Assembly: GCA_965279475.1 (NCBI GenBank)
Contig: CBDIIA010000003.1
Location: forward strand, 4,526,001-4,590,000
Direction: 5' to 3'
From: Pseudorhodoferax sp965279475
GTDB taxonomy: Bacteria > Pseudomonadota > Gammaproteobacteria > Burkholderiales > Burkholderiaceae_C
DNA: 64,000 bases
The notes under the pieces are model-generated. The model saw nothing but the letters and a program-made list of their open reading frames with translations, ran no database searches and was not told where the DNA came from. Positions 46,203 through 54,423 of this stretch are shown here, piece by piece; position 1 is the first letter of the stretch, and every line of letters starts with the position of its first letter. A program made the translations under genes and the position numbers.

Positions 46203-47195
46203 TCAGTCGCCGAACATCTTCTGCTTGAGCTCCCGGCGCTGCTGGGCCTCGAGCGACAGCGTGGCCGTGGGCCGTGCCAGCAGACGGCCGACACCGATCG
46301 GCTCGCCGGTCTCGTCGCAGTAGCCGTAGTCGCCGGCGTCGATGCGGTTGATCGACTGTTCGATCTTCTTCAGCAGCTTGCGTTCGCGGTCACGGGTGCG
46401 CAGTTCGAGGGCGTGCTCTTCCTCGATGGTGGCGCGGTCGGCGGGGTCGGGCACGACGACGGTGTCTTCGCGCAGGTGCTCGGTGGTCTCACCGGCGTTG
46501 TTCAGCATGTCCTGCTTCAGCGCGATCAGCTTCAGACGGAAGAACGCCGTCTGCTTTTCGTTCATGTATTCCGAATCGGCCATGGCCAGCACTTCGGCGT
46601 CGGTCAATTGCTCCGCAGGCTTGGTCTTCCAGTTGTTGGCAAGCTTGGGATCTTTCTTGGCTGCGACATGCGGCGCCGGGACAATCATGGGAGAAGGCAT
46701 TTCTTGGAGGTAACTGGCTTTGGCAGCAGTCGAAGCCACTGCCGGCGCCATGGATGGTACGGTTAATTGGGCCAGTCGCGAAGTCCGACCAGTCTTTGCG
46801 GGCATTGGCGGCGCACTGATGACAGGCGCCGGCGCGGGCTGCGGCGCAGGCTTGGCCGCCGGCACGGTGGCCGAGGATGCCTTGGCCGTGGCCTTGCCTG
46901 CCGCAACCGATGCGGGCTGGGCGGCCTTGGCAGTCTTGGCGGACGCCGCGACCGGCTTCGTGTTCGTTGCTGCCTTCGGCGCCTTTGCAGGCGTCACGGC
47001 CAATTTCTTGGCCGCGCCGGAGCCGGCGGAACGTGCCGGTGTCGTGGATGCTGTGATGGCTTTTGCCCCTGGTTTGACCGTCTTGCCCTTGGCTGGAATC
47101 GTCTTCGCGCCAGCAGCCGGCTTCGCGACCTTGCCAGGCGCCGACGCCTTGTGCGGTTTGGCAGCTGCCTTGGATTTGCCGGACTGGACTTTCAC
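46203..47195 (-). CDS. dksA: DksA-type RNA polymerase-binding protein with long Ala/Lys-rich N-terminal extension
   Basis: 330 residues. The C-terminal about 130 residues are DksA: two-helix coiled coil with LTDAEVLAMADSEYM and a finger region YGYCDETGEPIGVGRLLARP. Only one of the four finger cysteines is left, as in zinc-independent DksA forms. About 200 residues of Ala-, Lys-, Pro- and Thr-rich low-complexity sequence precede it. The GTG at 47195 has AGGAGA upstream and starts VKVQSGKSK. DksA with ppGpp adjusts rRNA and amino-acid promoters. It precedes the STAS-like gene on the same strand. Confidence 0.9.
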   Translation of the reverse strand: MKVQSGKSKAAAKPHKASAPGKVAKPAAGAKTIPAKGKTVKPGAKAITASTTPARSAGSGAAKKLAVTPAKAPKAATNTKPVAASAKTAKAAQPASVAAGKATAKASSATVPAAKPAPQPAPAPVISAPPMPAKTGRTSRLAQLTVPSMAPAVASTAAKASYLQEMPSPMIVPAPHVAAKKDPKLANNWKTKPAEQLTDAEVLAMADSEYMNEKQTAFFRLKLIALKQDMLNNAGETTEHLREDTVVVPDPADRATIEEEHALELRTRDRERKLLKKIEQSINRIDAGDYGYCDETGEPIGVGRLLARPTATLSLEAQQRRELKQKMFGD

Positions 47196-47350
47196 TGGGG
47201 TCTCCTCGCGGGACGTGTAAATCGAAGACCGTGCGCGCCCTTGGCCCTGTGGCACTTGGCGCCGCCCGTTACTTCGGCACGGTTTATACCCCTAATAGTC
47301 CGATTTGCGGCGGGAGATCGCAACTTTTGTGCCGCAAAGCCACGCGGCCC

Positions 47351-48400
47351 TCAGAGCAGGCACTGCTCCAGGCCCTGCAGGAAGATGTCGCGCGGCAGGT
47401 CGATGCCGATGAACACCATCTTGCTGGTGCGTGCCTCGCCCTCGGCCCAGGCCGGTCCCAGGTCGCTGCCCATCAGCTGGTGCACGCCCTGGAAGATCAC
47501 CTTGCGCTCGGTGCCCTTCATGTTCAGCACACCCTTGTAGCGCAGCATGCGCACACCGTAGATGTTGACGATCGCACCCAGGAAGTCCTCGAGCTTGGCG
47601 GGGTCGAACGCGCGGTCGGACCGGAACACGAAGCTCTTCACGTCATCGTCGTGGTGATGGTGGTGCCCGTGGTCGTGCGCATGCGAGGGATGGTCGCAGT
47701 GCTCGCCATGCACATGGTCGTGATCGTGGTGCGCGTGGTCGTCTTCCTTCAGGAAGTCGGGATCGATGTCGAGCTTGGCGTTCAGATTGAAGCCGCGCAG
47801 GTCGAACACCTCGGACAGCGCCACCTCGCCGAAATGCACGGCCTTCTGCGGCGCGCGCGGGTTCATGTGCTTCAGGCGGTGGATCAGGGCCTCCACCTCT
47901 TCGCCGGGCACGAGGTCGGTCTTGCTGATGAAGATCTGGTCGGCAAACCCGACCTGGCGCCGCGCTTCCTGGCGCTCGTCGAGCTGGGTGCCGGCGTGCT
48001 TGGCGTCGACCAGCGTCAGGATCGAGTCGAGCAGGTAACTCTCGGCGATCTCGTCGTCCATGAAGAACGTCTGCGCGACCGGGCCCGGATCGGCCAGGCC
48101 GGTGGTCTCGATGACGACGCGGTCGAAGTCCAGCAGGCCCTTGCGTTTCTTCGCGGCCAGCAGGCTCAGCGTGGAACGCAGGTCCTCGCGGATCGAGCAG
48201 CAGATGCAGCCGTTGTTCAGCTGCACGATCTGTTCGCCCGATTCGGACACGAGGATCTCGTTGTCGATGTTCTCCTCGCCGAACTCGTTCTCGATGACGG
48301 CAATCTTCTGCCCGTGCGCCTCCGTCAGCACGCGCTTGAGCAGCGTGGTCTTGCCGGATCCGAGGAAGCCGGTCAGGATGGTGGCGGGGATGAGACTCAT
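47351..48400 (-). CDS. CobW/COG0523-type GTPase, putative metallochaperone
   Basis: 349 residues. Walker A is GFLGSGKTT (11-19) and the metal motif CICC is at Cys65-Cys68, followed by NKTD-like SKTDLV. A very histidine-rich stretch of about 30 residues lies at about 220-250, which is typical of zinc or nickel handling members. The C-terminal CobW domain follows. Such proteins insert or deliver metal to client proteins under zinc limitation. The client is not evident from neighbours. Separate from dksA by about 155 bases. Confidence 0.9.
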   Translation of the reverse strand: MSLIPATILTGFLGSGKTTLLKRVLTEAHGQKIAVIENEFGEENIDNEILVSESGEQIVQLNNGCICCSIREDLRSTLSLLAAKKRKGLLDFDRVVIETTGLADPGPVAQTFFMDDEIAESYLLDSILTLVDAKHAGTQLDERQEARRQVGFADQIFISKTDLVPGEEVEALIHRLKHMNPRAPQKAVHFGEVALSEVFDLRGFNLNAKLDIDPDFLKEDDHAHHDHDHVHGEHCDHPSHAHDHGHHHHHDDDVKSFVFRSDRAFDPAKLEDFLGAIVNIYGVRMLRYKGVLNMKGTERKVIFQGVHQLMGSDLGPAWAEGEARTSKMVFIGIDLPRDIFLQGLEQCLL

Positions 48401-48526
48401 GATTTCCTTCTTTCCGCGAAGCCGGTGGGTCGACGGGCGGCCTGAGGGCGGGGGTTCAAAAACAGAAGGTGGGGAGTGTAGCGAGCAAATCCAACCGCAG
48501 CGGGCTCAGGGTCTGCCGGCCCGGGC

Positions 48527-49732
48527 TCATCTGCGCACCACCACCAGCCCCTTCAGGTACTCGCCTTCGGGGAAGTTGATCGTCATCGGATGGTCCGGCG
48601 CCCCGCCCAGCCGCTCGCAGATGTAGCCGTCGACGCCGGCGTCGATGCCCGCGGACGCGACGATCTTGTGGAACAGCTCGGGCGGAATGCCACCCGAACA
48701 CGAATAGGTGAACAGCACGCCGCCGGGTTCGAGCAGCCCTAACGCCAGCCGGTTGATGTCCTTGTAGGCCCGCGCGGCACGCTCGGCGTGGGCCGCGGTC
48801 GGCGCGAATTTCGGCGGGTCGAGCACGATCGCGTCGAAGCGGCGGCCCTCGGCGACGAACTTGCGCAGCGAGGCGTTGACGTCGGCGTCGATGAAGCTGG
48901 CATGGCCCTCGGCGAAGCCGTTGCGGGCCAGGTTGGCACGCGCCTGCTCCAGCGCCGGGCCCGACGAGTCGATCGAGGTCACGTGGCCTTCGCCATCGGC
49001 GATGCCGGCATCGCGCATGCCCGCCAGCGCCGCCACGGTGAAGCCACCGGTGTAGCAATAGCAGTTGAGCACGCGGCGCAGGCCGAGCCGCCGCACCCAG
49101 GCAGCGAACCGGCCGCGGCTGTCGCGCTGGTCGAGGTAGAAGCCGGTCTTGTGGCCGTTGGCAATGTCCACGCCCAGCTGCCAGCCGTGCTCGCGGATCG
49201 TCAACTCGGTCGGGCCGTCGCCGCGCAACCAGCCCGTGGCCTGGGGCAGGCCTTCGAGTTCCCGCACGTTGGCGTCCGAGCGTTCGTAGAGCCGCGTGAG
49301 GCCGGTGGCCGCCAGCAGCGCGTCGGCCAGCACGGTCTTCCAGCGCTCGGCGCCACTCGATTGGAACTGCGCGACCAGCGTGTCGCCATACCGGTCGACG
49401 ATCAGCCCTGGCAGGCCGTCGGCCTCGCCGTGCACCAGCCGCATGCCGTCGCTGGGCAGGTCGAAGCGGCTGCGTGCCTGCACGGCGCGGTCGACCGCGG
49501 CACGAAAGAAATCGGCATCGATGCGCTGCGCGGCGTCGAAGCTCCAGGCGCGTGCGCGGATCTTGGACGTGGGGCTGAACGCGGCCCAGGCCAGGAACTC
49601 GCCCGCATGCGACTCCACGCGCACGGTCTCACCGGAATCGCCGCCGCCACGGGCCACCGCCGAGTCGAAGATCCAGGGATGGCGGCGCAGCAGCGAGCGC
49701 TCCTTGCCGTCGCGCAGTCGGATGGTTTTCAT
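48527..49732 (-). CDS. rlmI: 23S rRNA (cytosine(1962)-C(5))-methyltransferase RlmI-like
   Basis: 401 residues with an N-terminal PUA domain (about 1-75, RLRDGKERSLLRRHPWIFDS), a central EEHEY-like region and a SAM-binding Rossmann domain (about 190-390) with NCYCYTGGFTVAA and DPPKFA. This matches the RlmI family, which methylates C5 of C1962 in 23S rRNA. It is divergent from the lipoprotein gene at 49840, about 100 bases apart. Confidence 0.9.
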   Translation of the reverse strand: MKTIRLRDGKERSLLRRHPWIFDSAVARGGGDSGETVRVESHAGEFLAWAAFSPTSKIRARAWSFDAAQRIDADFFRAAVDRAVQARSRFDLPSDGMRLVHGEADGLPGLIVDRYGDTLVAQFQSSGAERWKTVLADALLAATGLTRLYERSDANVRELEGLPQATGWLRGDGPTELTIREHGWQLGVDIANGHKTGFYLDQRDSRGRFAAWVRRLGLRRVLNCYCYTGGFTVAALAGMRDAGIADGEGHVTSIDSSGPALEQARANLARNGFAEGHASFIDADVNASLRKFVAEGRRFDAIVLDPPKFAPTAAHAERAARAYKDINRLALGLLEPGGVLFTYSCSGGIPPELFHKIVASAGIDAGVDGYICERLGGAPDHPMTINFPEGEYLKGLVVVRR

Positions 49733-49839
49733 GGGCGCCGATTGTGCAGCCTGGACGGTGCCGCCTGGACCGCGTTGCGCTGCACGCCGCCGCCCACCGC
49801 CATCTTGTCGGCCAGGCAGGCTGCCGCTACAGTGCGCGG

Positions 49840-50415
49840 ATGCACAAGACCCTGTGGAACCGCACCCCCGTCCGCACTGCCCGGGCTGCTCGGCGCGCGC
49901 TGCTGGCCGCGTCGATGCTGGGGCTGGCCGGCTGCGCCAGCATGGAGCCCGAGCAGTGCCGCGCGTCCGACTGGTTCCGCGTCGGCCGCGAAGACGGCGA
50001 GCGCGGCAACAGCAACCGGCGCATCGCCGCCTACACCGAGGACTGCCTGAAGGTCGGCATCCGCCCCGACCCGGGCCGCTACCGGCAGGGCTGGGACCTG
50101 GGCATCCCGAGCTTCTGCACCGCGCGCAATGGCTGGCGCGCCGGCACCCAGGGCGAGTCGGGCAAGAGCGACGTCTGCCGCGGCCAGATCGGAGAAGCGG
50201 CCTTCATGCGCTTCTTCGACGCGGGCACGCTGGTGCACGACACCAAGGAGAAGATGCGCAGCAACAGCAACGAGATCTCGCGCCTGGAGAAACAGCTCGA
50301 CAAGGCCGCGAACGACGGCGAACGCCGCTCGCTGCGCGACCGCATCCGCCGCATCGACCGCGAACAGTCCGACCTGCGCTTTCAACTGGGTCGGCAGGAA
50401 AGCCTGGCCCCGTAG
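49840..50415 (+). CDS. DUF2799 lipoprotein
   Basis: 191 residues. The N-terminus carries a lipobox LAGC (Cys about 32) after a hydrophobic stretch. The family pattern is visible: CRASDWFRVGREDGERG, then CLKVGIRPDPGRYRQGWDLG and FCTARNGWRAGTQG. The C-terminal 70 residues are a charged coiled coil (NEISRLEKQLDKAANDGERR). The function of DUF2799 proteins is unknown; an outer-membrane or periplasmic anchor is likely. The gene converges with xerC, 12 bases apart. Confidence 0.85.
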   Translation: MHKTLWNRTPVRTARAARRALLAASMLGLAGCASMEPEQCRASDWFRVGREDGERGNSNRRIAAYTEDCLKVGIRPDPGRYRQGWDLGIPSFCTARNGWRAGTQGESGKSDVCRGQIGEAAFMRFFDAGTLVHDTKEKMRSNSNEISRLEKQLDKAANDGERRSLRDRIRRIDREQSDLRFQLGRQESLAP

Positions 50416-50427
50416 CCGGGGCCGCCG

Positions 50428-51441
50428 TCACGCCTTTCGGTCGGTGGGCGGCATCCCCGTCGGTGCAGCCGCGCCGTCGCGTCGGGCCCTGGGGTGCGCG
50501 GCATCGTAGACCCGCGCCAGATGCTGGAAATCGAGCCGCGTGTAGACCTGGGTCGTGCTGATGTTGGCGTGGCCCAGCAGTTCCTGCACGGCCCGCAGGT
50601 CGCCGCTGGACTGCAGCAGATGGCTGGCAAACGAGTGGCGCAGCATGTGCGGGTGCACCGGTGTCGCCAGCCCGGCCTGCAGGCTGCGGCGGCGCAGGCG
50701 CTGCCAGATCGACTGCGACGTGAGCCGCGTGCCGTGGCGCCCGATGAACAGCGCATTCGCTGCCGCACCCGACGTGGTCGACGTGCCCGCCGAGCCACCC
50801 ATGCCCCGCAGCGCCAGCCAGTCGCGCAAGGCCTGCACCGCCGTGGCGCCGATCGGTACGCTGCGCCGCTTCGACCCCTTGCCCAGCACGTGCGCCTCGC
50901 CGGCGTCGAGGTCGATCCAGCCGCGCGCCTGCGGCCCGGCCACCACGTCGAGCCCGGTCAGCTCGGCCACCCGCAGCCCGCCGCCGTACAACAGCTCGAC
51001 CATGGCCGCGTCGCGCGCTTCGAGCCATGGGTCGTCGGCCTCGGACGCGAATTCGGCCAGCTGCACGGCCTCGTCGACGCCGAGCGCCTTGGGCAGCGGC
51101 TTGGGCGCCTTGGGCGCCCGCACGTCCTGCACGGGGTTGCTGGCCACCAGCCCTTCGCGCCCCATCCATCCATAAAAGCCGCGCCAGCCCGACAGGATCA
51201 ACGCGATGCCACGGCCGCTGCGGCCCTGGCCATGCATCTGCGCCACCCAGCGCCGGACGTGGGCGTTGTGCACGGCATCGAGGGCGACGCCCGACTGCTC
51301 GGCCAGCGTGCGCAGCTTCAGCAGGTCCAGCGCATACAGCTCTACCGTACGCTGCGCCAGGCGTTTCTCGACGCGCACGTGCTCGAGATAACGCTCAATC
51401 CAGGCGCTCGCCGGTTCGGTGGTGGCGCCAGCAAATGTCAA
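50428..51441 (-). CDS. xerC: Tyrosine recombinase XerC
   Basis: About 337 residues. XerC with XerD resolves chromosome dimers at dif. The N-terminal SAM-like domain begins ASAWIERYLEHVRVEKRLAQ and the catalytic residues are in GGGLRVAEL (Arg), HPHMLRHSFASHLL (His-x-x-Arg), LGHANIS (His) and QVYTRLD (Tyr). I favour the TTG at 51441 because the alternative ATG at 51507 lies inside a dispersed intergenic repeat, so its first codons would be repeat sequence. It lies in the xerC-DUF484-dapF block common in Burkholderiales. Confidence 0.92.
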   Translation of the reverse strand: MTFAGATTEPASAWIERYLEHVRVEKRLAQRTVELYALDLLKLRTLAEQSGVALDAVHNAHVRRWVAQMHGQGRSGRGIALILSGWRGFYGWMGREGLVASNPVQDVRAPKAPKPLPKALGVDEAVQLAEFASEADDPWLEARDAAMVELLYGGGLRVAELTGLDVVAGPQARGWIDLDAGEAHVLGKGSKRRSVPIGATAVQALRDWLALRGMGGSAGTSTTSGAAANALFIGRHGTRLTSQSIWQRLRRRSLQAGLATPVHPHMLRHSFASHLLQSSGDLRAVQELLGHANISTTQVYTRLDFQHLARVYDAAHPRARRDGAAAPTGMPPTDRKA

Positions 51442-51475
51442 GTGAACAGCGCCCCAGGTCTTCAGTTCGAGAATG

Positions 51476-51567
51476 CCGCGGAACCGGCTTGGCCGGGCCG
51501 CTGGCATTGCCCCCTTGCAAAGGGGGTTGGCGAAGCGACACGTCGTGCGCGCAGACTGGGGGATGTC
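51476..51567 (+). repeat. Dispersed intergenic repeat, copy 1
   Basis: About 90 bases with the landmarks GCGGAACCGGCTT, CCCCCTTGCAAAGGGGG (a perfect 6-base stem) and GCAGACTGGGGGATGT. It fills the gap between DUF484 and xerC. Nearly the same sequence is at 60638-60731 and, inverted, at 53181-53270. Confidence 0.8.
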
Positions 51568-51568
51568 A

Positions 51569-52252
51569 TCAAGCCCTCAGACGAGACAGCGCCGCGCTGG
51601 CCAGTTCGGCGATGCGCTCCAGGAAATCGGTGCCCATGCCCGACTCGAAGCGCTGCGGGTCGGGCGACGCCAGCACCAGCATGCCGAAGGCCGTGCCGGC
51701 GCTGTTCAGCACGCCGGCGCGCAACGGCATGAGCGCCACCGACAGCGCCGAAGCCGGCTCGGGCAGCCATTGCACCGCCTCTAGGCCGGGGTTGACGCCG
51801 CAGAAGGGCGCGGTCAGCGACGAGGCGAAGGTCTTCGCATCCTCGCTCACGCCCAAGGCGAACGGCAGCTCGGCATAGGCCTCGGCCACGCCCCAGACCT
51901 TGATCGCCACCTGCGGCACGGCGAACTGCGTCTTCACCTCGCTCGCGATGCGCTCGGGCAACTCGCTCGCCTGGCGTGCCAGCAGCAAGCTGCGCGCCCA
52001 ACGTTGCAGCTTGTCGGCAATGATCACGTTCTCGTTGCCGTTGCGGATCATGTCCATGATCCGGTGCTCCAGCCCCTTGATCTTCTCGCGCAGCATCTCG
52101 GCCTGGCGCTCCTGCAGGCTGACCGCGCGGTTGCCGTGCGGGCTGGTCATCTGCACCGCCGCCAGCACCTCGGAATGGCGCTCGAAGAACGTCGGCGTGT
52201 GGATCAGGAAGTTGGCGATGTCGTCTTCGGTGATCGGGTTCGTGTTGTTCAT
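51569..52252 (-). CDS. DUF484 family protein
   Basis: 227 residues. The N-terminus ITEDDIANFLIHTPTFFERH is the family hallmark, followed by a coiled-coil segment (about 45-80) and a GAF-like domain (about 95-225). The function is not known; it is encoded between dapF and xerC, as in many Gammaproteobacteria and Betaproteobacteria. The gene lies 43 bases downstream of the dapF stop. Confidence 0.9.
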   Translation of the reverse strand: MNNTNPITEDDIANFLIHTPTFFERHSEVLAAVQMTSPHGNRAVSLQERQAEMLREKIKGLEHRIMDMIRNGNENVIIADKLQRWARSLLLARQASELPERIASEVKTQFAVPQVAIKVWGVAEAYAELPFALGVSEDAKTFASSLTAPFCGVNPGLEAVQWLPEPASALSVALMPLRAGVLNSAGTAFGMLVLASPDPQRFESGMGTDFLERIAELASAALSRLRA

Positions 52253-52295
52253 GGGGCCGTCGGTGGTTGACTAGGAAGAAGAAGCTGCAAGGCGG

Positions 52296-53165
52296 TCAGT
52301 CGGGGATCTCGATCTCGCCTTCGAACACGGTCTGCGCCGGGCCGGTCATCCGCACGGGTTGGCCGACACCCTGCCATTCGATCGTCAGCAGGCCGCCGTG
52401 CGTCTGCACGTCGACCACGGCGTCGAGCCAGCCCAGGCGGATGCCGGCCACCACGGCCGCGCAGGCACCGGTGCCGCAGGCCAGCGTTTCGCCGGCGCCG
52501 CGCTCGTAGACGCGCAGCCGGATGTGCGTGCGGTCGACGACCTGCATGAAGCCCGCGTTCACGCGGTTCGGGAACCGCGGATGGTGTTCCACACGCGGCC
52601 CCTGCTCCAGCACCGGCGCGGTGTCGACGTCGTCCACGCGCTGCACCGCATGCGGGTTGCCCATCGACAGCACGGCCACGTCGACGATGGCCGCATCGGC
52701 CTGCGTGCCCAGCGCCAGCCGCCAGGTGCCCCAGCCATCCAGCGGCGCCGGCGTGAGGCCGGCCGCATCGAACGGCACCTGCGCCAGGTCGAACACCGGC
52801 GGGCCCATGTCGACGGTGACGCGGCCGTCGGCATTCATCCGCGGCGCGATCAGGCCGTTGACGGTCTTCACCGTCAGCGCGTCGCGGTCGGTCAGGCCAT
52901 GCTCACGCACGTAGCGCACGAAGCAGCGCGCCCCGTTGCCGCACTGCTCAACCTCGCCGCCGTCGGCGTTGTGGATCACGTACTCGAAATCGATGCCCTG
53001 CCCCGGCGACGGCCGGACCGACAGGATCTGGTCGGCGCCGACGCCGAAGTGGCGGTCGGCCAGAAAGCGGTATTGGGCGGTGCTCAGGCCCAGCAGCCCG
53101 CGGGTCTCGTCGAGCACCACGAAGTCGTTGCCGGCACCCTGCATCTTGGTGAAGCGGATTCGCAT
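52296..53165 (-). CDS. dapF: Diaminopimelate epimerase
   Basis: 289 residues. DapF converts L,L- to meso-diaminopimelate for lysine and peptidoglycan synthesis. It starts MRIRFTKMQGAGNDFVVLDE; the two catalytic cysteines are in QCGNGARCFVRY and TLACGTGACAAVV. The ATG at 53165 is chosen because an upstream in-frame start falls within the dispersed repeat at 53181-53270. Confidence 0.96.
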   Translation of the reverse strand: MRIRFTKMQGAGNDFVVLDETRGLLGLSTAQYRFLADRHFGVGADQILSVRPSPGQGIDFEYVIHNADGGEVEQCGNGARCFVRYVREHGLTDRDALTVKTVNGLIAPRMNADGRVTVDMGPPVFDLAQVPFDAAGLTPAPLDGWGTWRLALGTQADAAIVDVAVLSMGNPHAVQRVDDVDTAPVLEQGPRVEHHPRFPNRVNAGFMQVVDRTHIRLRVYERGAGETLACGTGACAAVVAGIRLGWLDAVVDVQTHGGLLTIEWQGVGQPVRMTGPAQTVFEGEIEIPD

Positions 53166-53180
53166 CAACAGATTATCCTC

Positions 53181-53270
53181 GCCCCCAGTCTGCGCGCACT
53201 GCGTGTCGCTCCGCCAACCCCCGACCGGGGGCAACACCTGCGGCCGGGCAAAGCCCGTTCCGCGGTGTTC
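53181..53270 (-). repeat. Dispersed intergenic repeat, copy 2 (inverted)
   Basis: Inverted relative to the other copies: CCCCCAGTCTGCGCG, then CGCCAACCCCC and GGGGGCAACACC, then GGCAAAGCCCG-TTCCGCGGTGTT. The central stem is CCCCCGACCGGGGG rather than CCCCCTTGCAAAGGGGG. It lies between the dapF start and the end of the TctC gene. Confidence 0.8.
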
Positions 53271-53301
53271 CCGCCATGCAGCCGCAGAGCGGCGCGCAGG
53301 T

Positions 53302-54312
53302 TCACTCGATCACGATGTTGGCCGTACGCACCACCTCGGCCCATTTCTGGCGGTTCGTGCGCACCGTGGCGCGGAACTGGTCGGGGGTCTCGATGCGCAC
53401 GGCATTGCCGGCGGCTTCGAGCTTGCTGCGGACTTCGGGTGTCTCCAGCACGGTCTTCACCGCGGCATTGAGCTTGGCCACCACCCGCGCATCCGTGCCC
53501 CTGGGGGCGAACAGCGCGAACCAGATCGAGCTGTCGAAGCCGGCCGTGCCCGGCAGCCCGCTCTGCGCGATGGTCGGCACCTCCTGCACCGCGGGCACAC
53601 GCTTGGCGGTGGTCACGCCCAGCAGGCGCACCTTGCCGGCCTTGTACTGCGTCAGCACGGTCTGCACCTGGTTCATGATGCAGCAGGTCTCGCCCTTCAG
53701 CACCGCGCTGATCGCCTCGGGCCCGCCCTTGTACGGCACGTGCACCATCTGCAGCCCGAGCCGGGCATTGAACTCGGCGAACGCCATGTGCGTGCCCGCG
53801 CCGTTGCCGGTCGAGGCGAAGTTGTACTTGCCGGGATTGGCCTTGACGATGTCGACGAACTCCTTCAGCGTCTTCGCGTCGATCACGTCGGGGTTGATCG
53901 TCAGCACGTTCGACACGTCGATGATCGGCGCCACGGGCACGAAATCGGTCTCCACGTCGAACGCCAGCTTCTTGTACAGCGCCGCGTTGCTGCCGTGCGT
54001 GGCCGCCGTGCCGAAGGCCAGTGTGTAGCCATCGGGCTTGGCGCGGGCCACGTATTCGCTGGCGATGTTGCCGGCCGCGCCGGGCTTGTAGTCAATGATC
54101 ACCGGCTGGCCGAGCAGCTTGCCCAGCGGCTCCTGGATCGCGCGGCCGATCACGTCGACGCCCGAGCCCGCGGGGAAACCCATGATCATCGTGACCGGAT
54201 GCTGCGGCCAGTCGTCGGCCGGGTTCTGTGCCTGCGCCAGCGGCGCGCCCAGGCCGCACAGCGTCGCGGCCATCCAGGCCAGTGCACGGCGTCGGATCGA
54301 AAGTTGCGGCAT
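53302..54312 (-). CDS. Tripartite tricarboxylate transporter receptor (Bug/TctC) protein
   Basis: 336 residues. It has a signal peptide (about 1-28, ending LAQAQ) and the Bug fold: PVTMIMGFPAGSGVDVIGR, PVIIDYKPGAAGNIASEYVA, MVHVPYKGGPEAISAVL. These periplasmic binding proteins capture organic acids for TctAB transporters, or act alone as sensors; no TctA or TctB gene is near. AGGAG before the ATG at 54312 decides the start. Large Bug families are typical of Burkholderiales. Confidence 0.92.
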   Translation of the reverse strand: MPQLSIRRRALAWMAATLCGLGAPLAQAQNPADDWPQHPVTMIMGFPAGSGVDVIGRAIQEPLGKLLGQPVIIDYKPGAAGNIASEYVARAKPDGYTLAFGTAATHGSNAALYKKLAFDVETDFVPVAPIIDVSNVLTINPDVIDAKTLKEFVDIVKANPGKYNFASTGNGAGTHMAFAEFNARLGLQMVHVPYKGGPEAISAVLKGETCCIMNQVQTVLTQYKAGKVRLLGVTTAKRVPAVQEVPTIAQSGLPGTAGFDSSIWFALFAPRGTDARVVAKLNAAVKTVLETPEVRSKLEAAGNAVRIETPDQFRATVRTNRQKWAEVVRTANIVIE

Positions 54313-54423
54313 CGTTGCTCCTGCGTCGAAATTGCTGAAGGGAACCATTGTGGGACGAGTCTTCGACCGGTAGGGGTATGAGCTGATGGGCCGGACCCGC
54401 CGAGTGACGGCAAAATCCATGCC

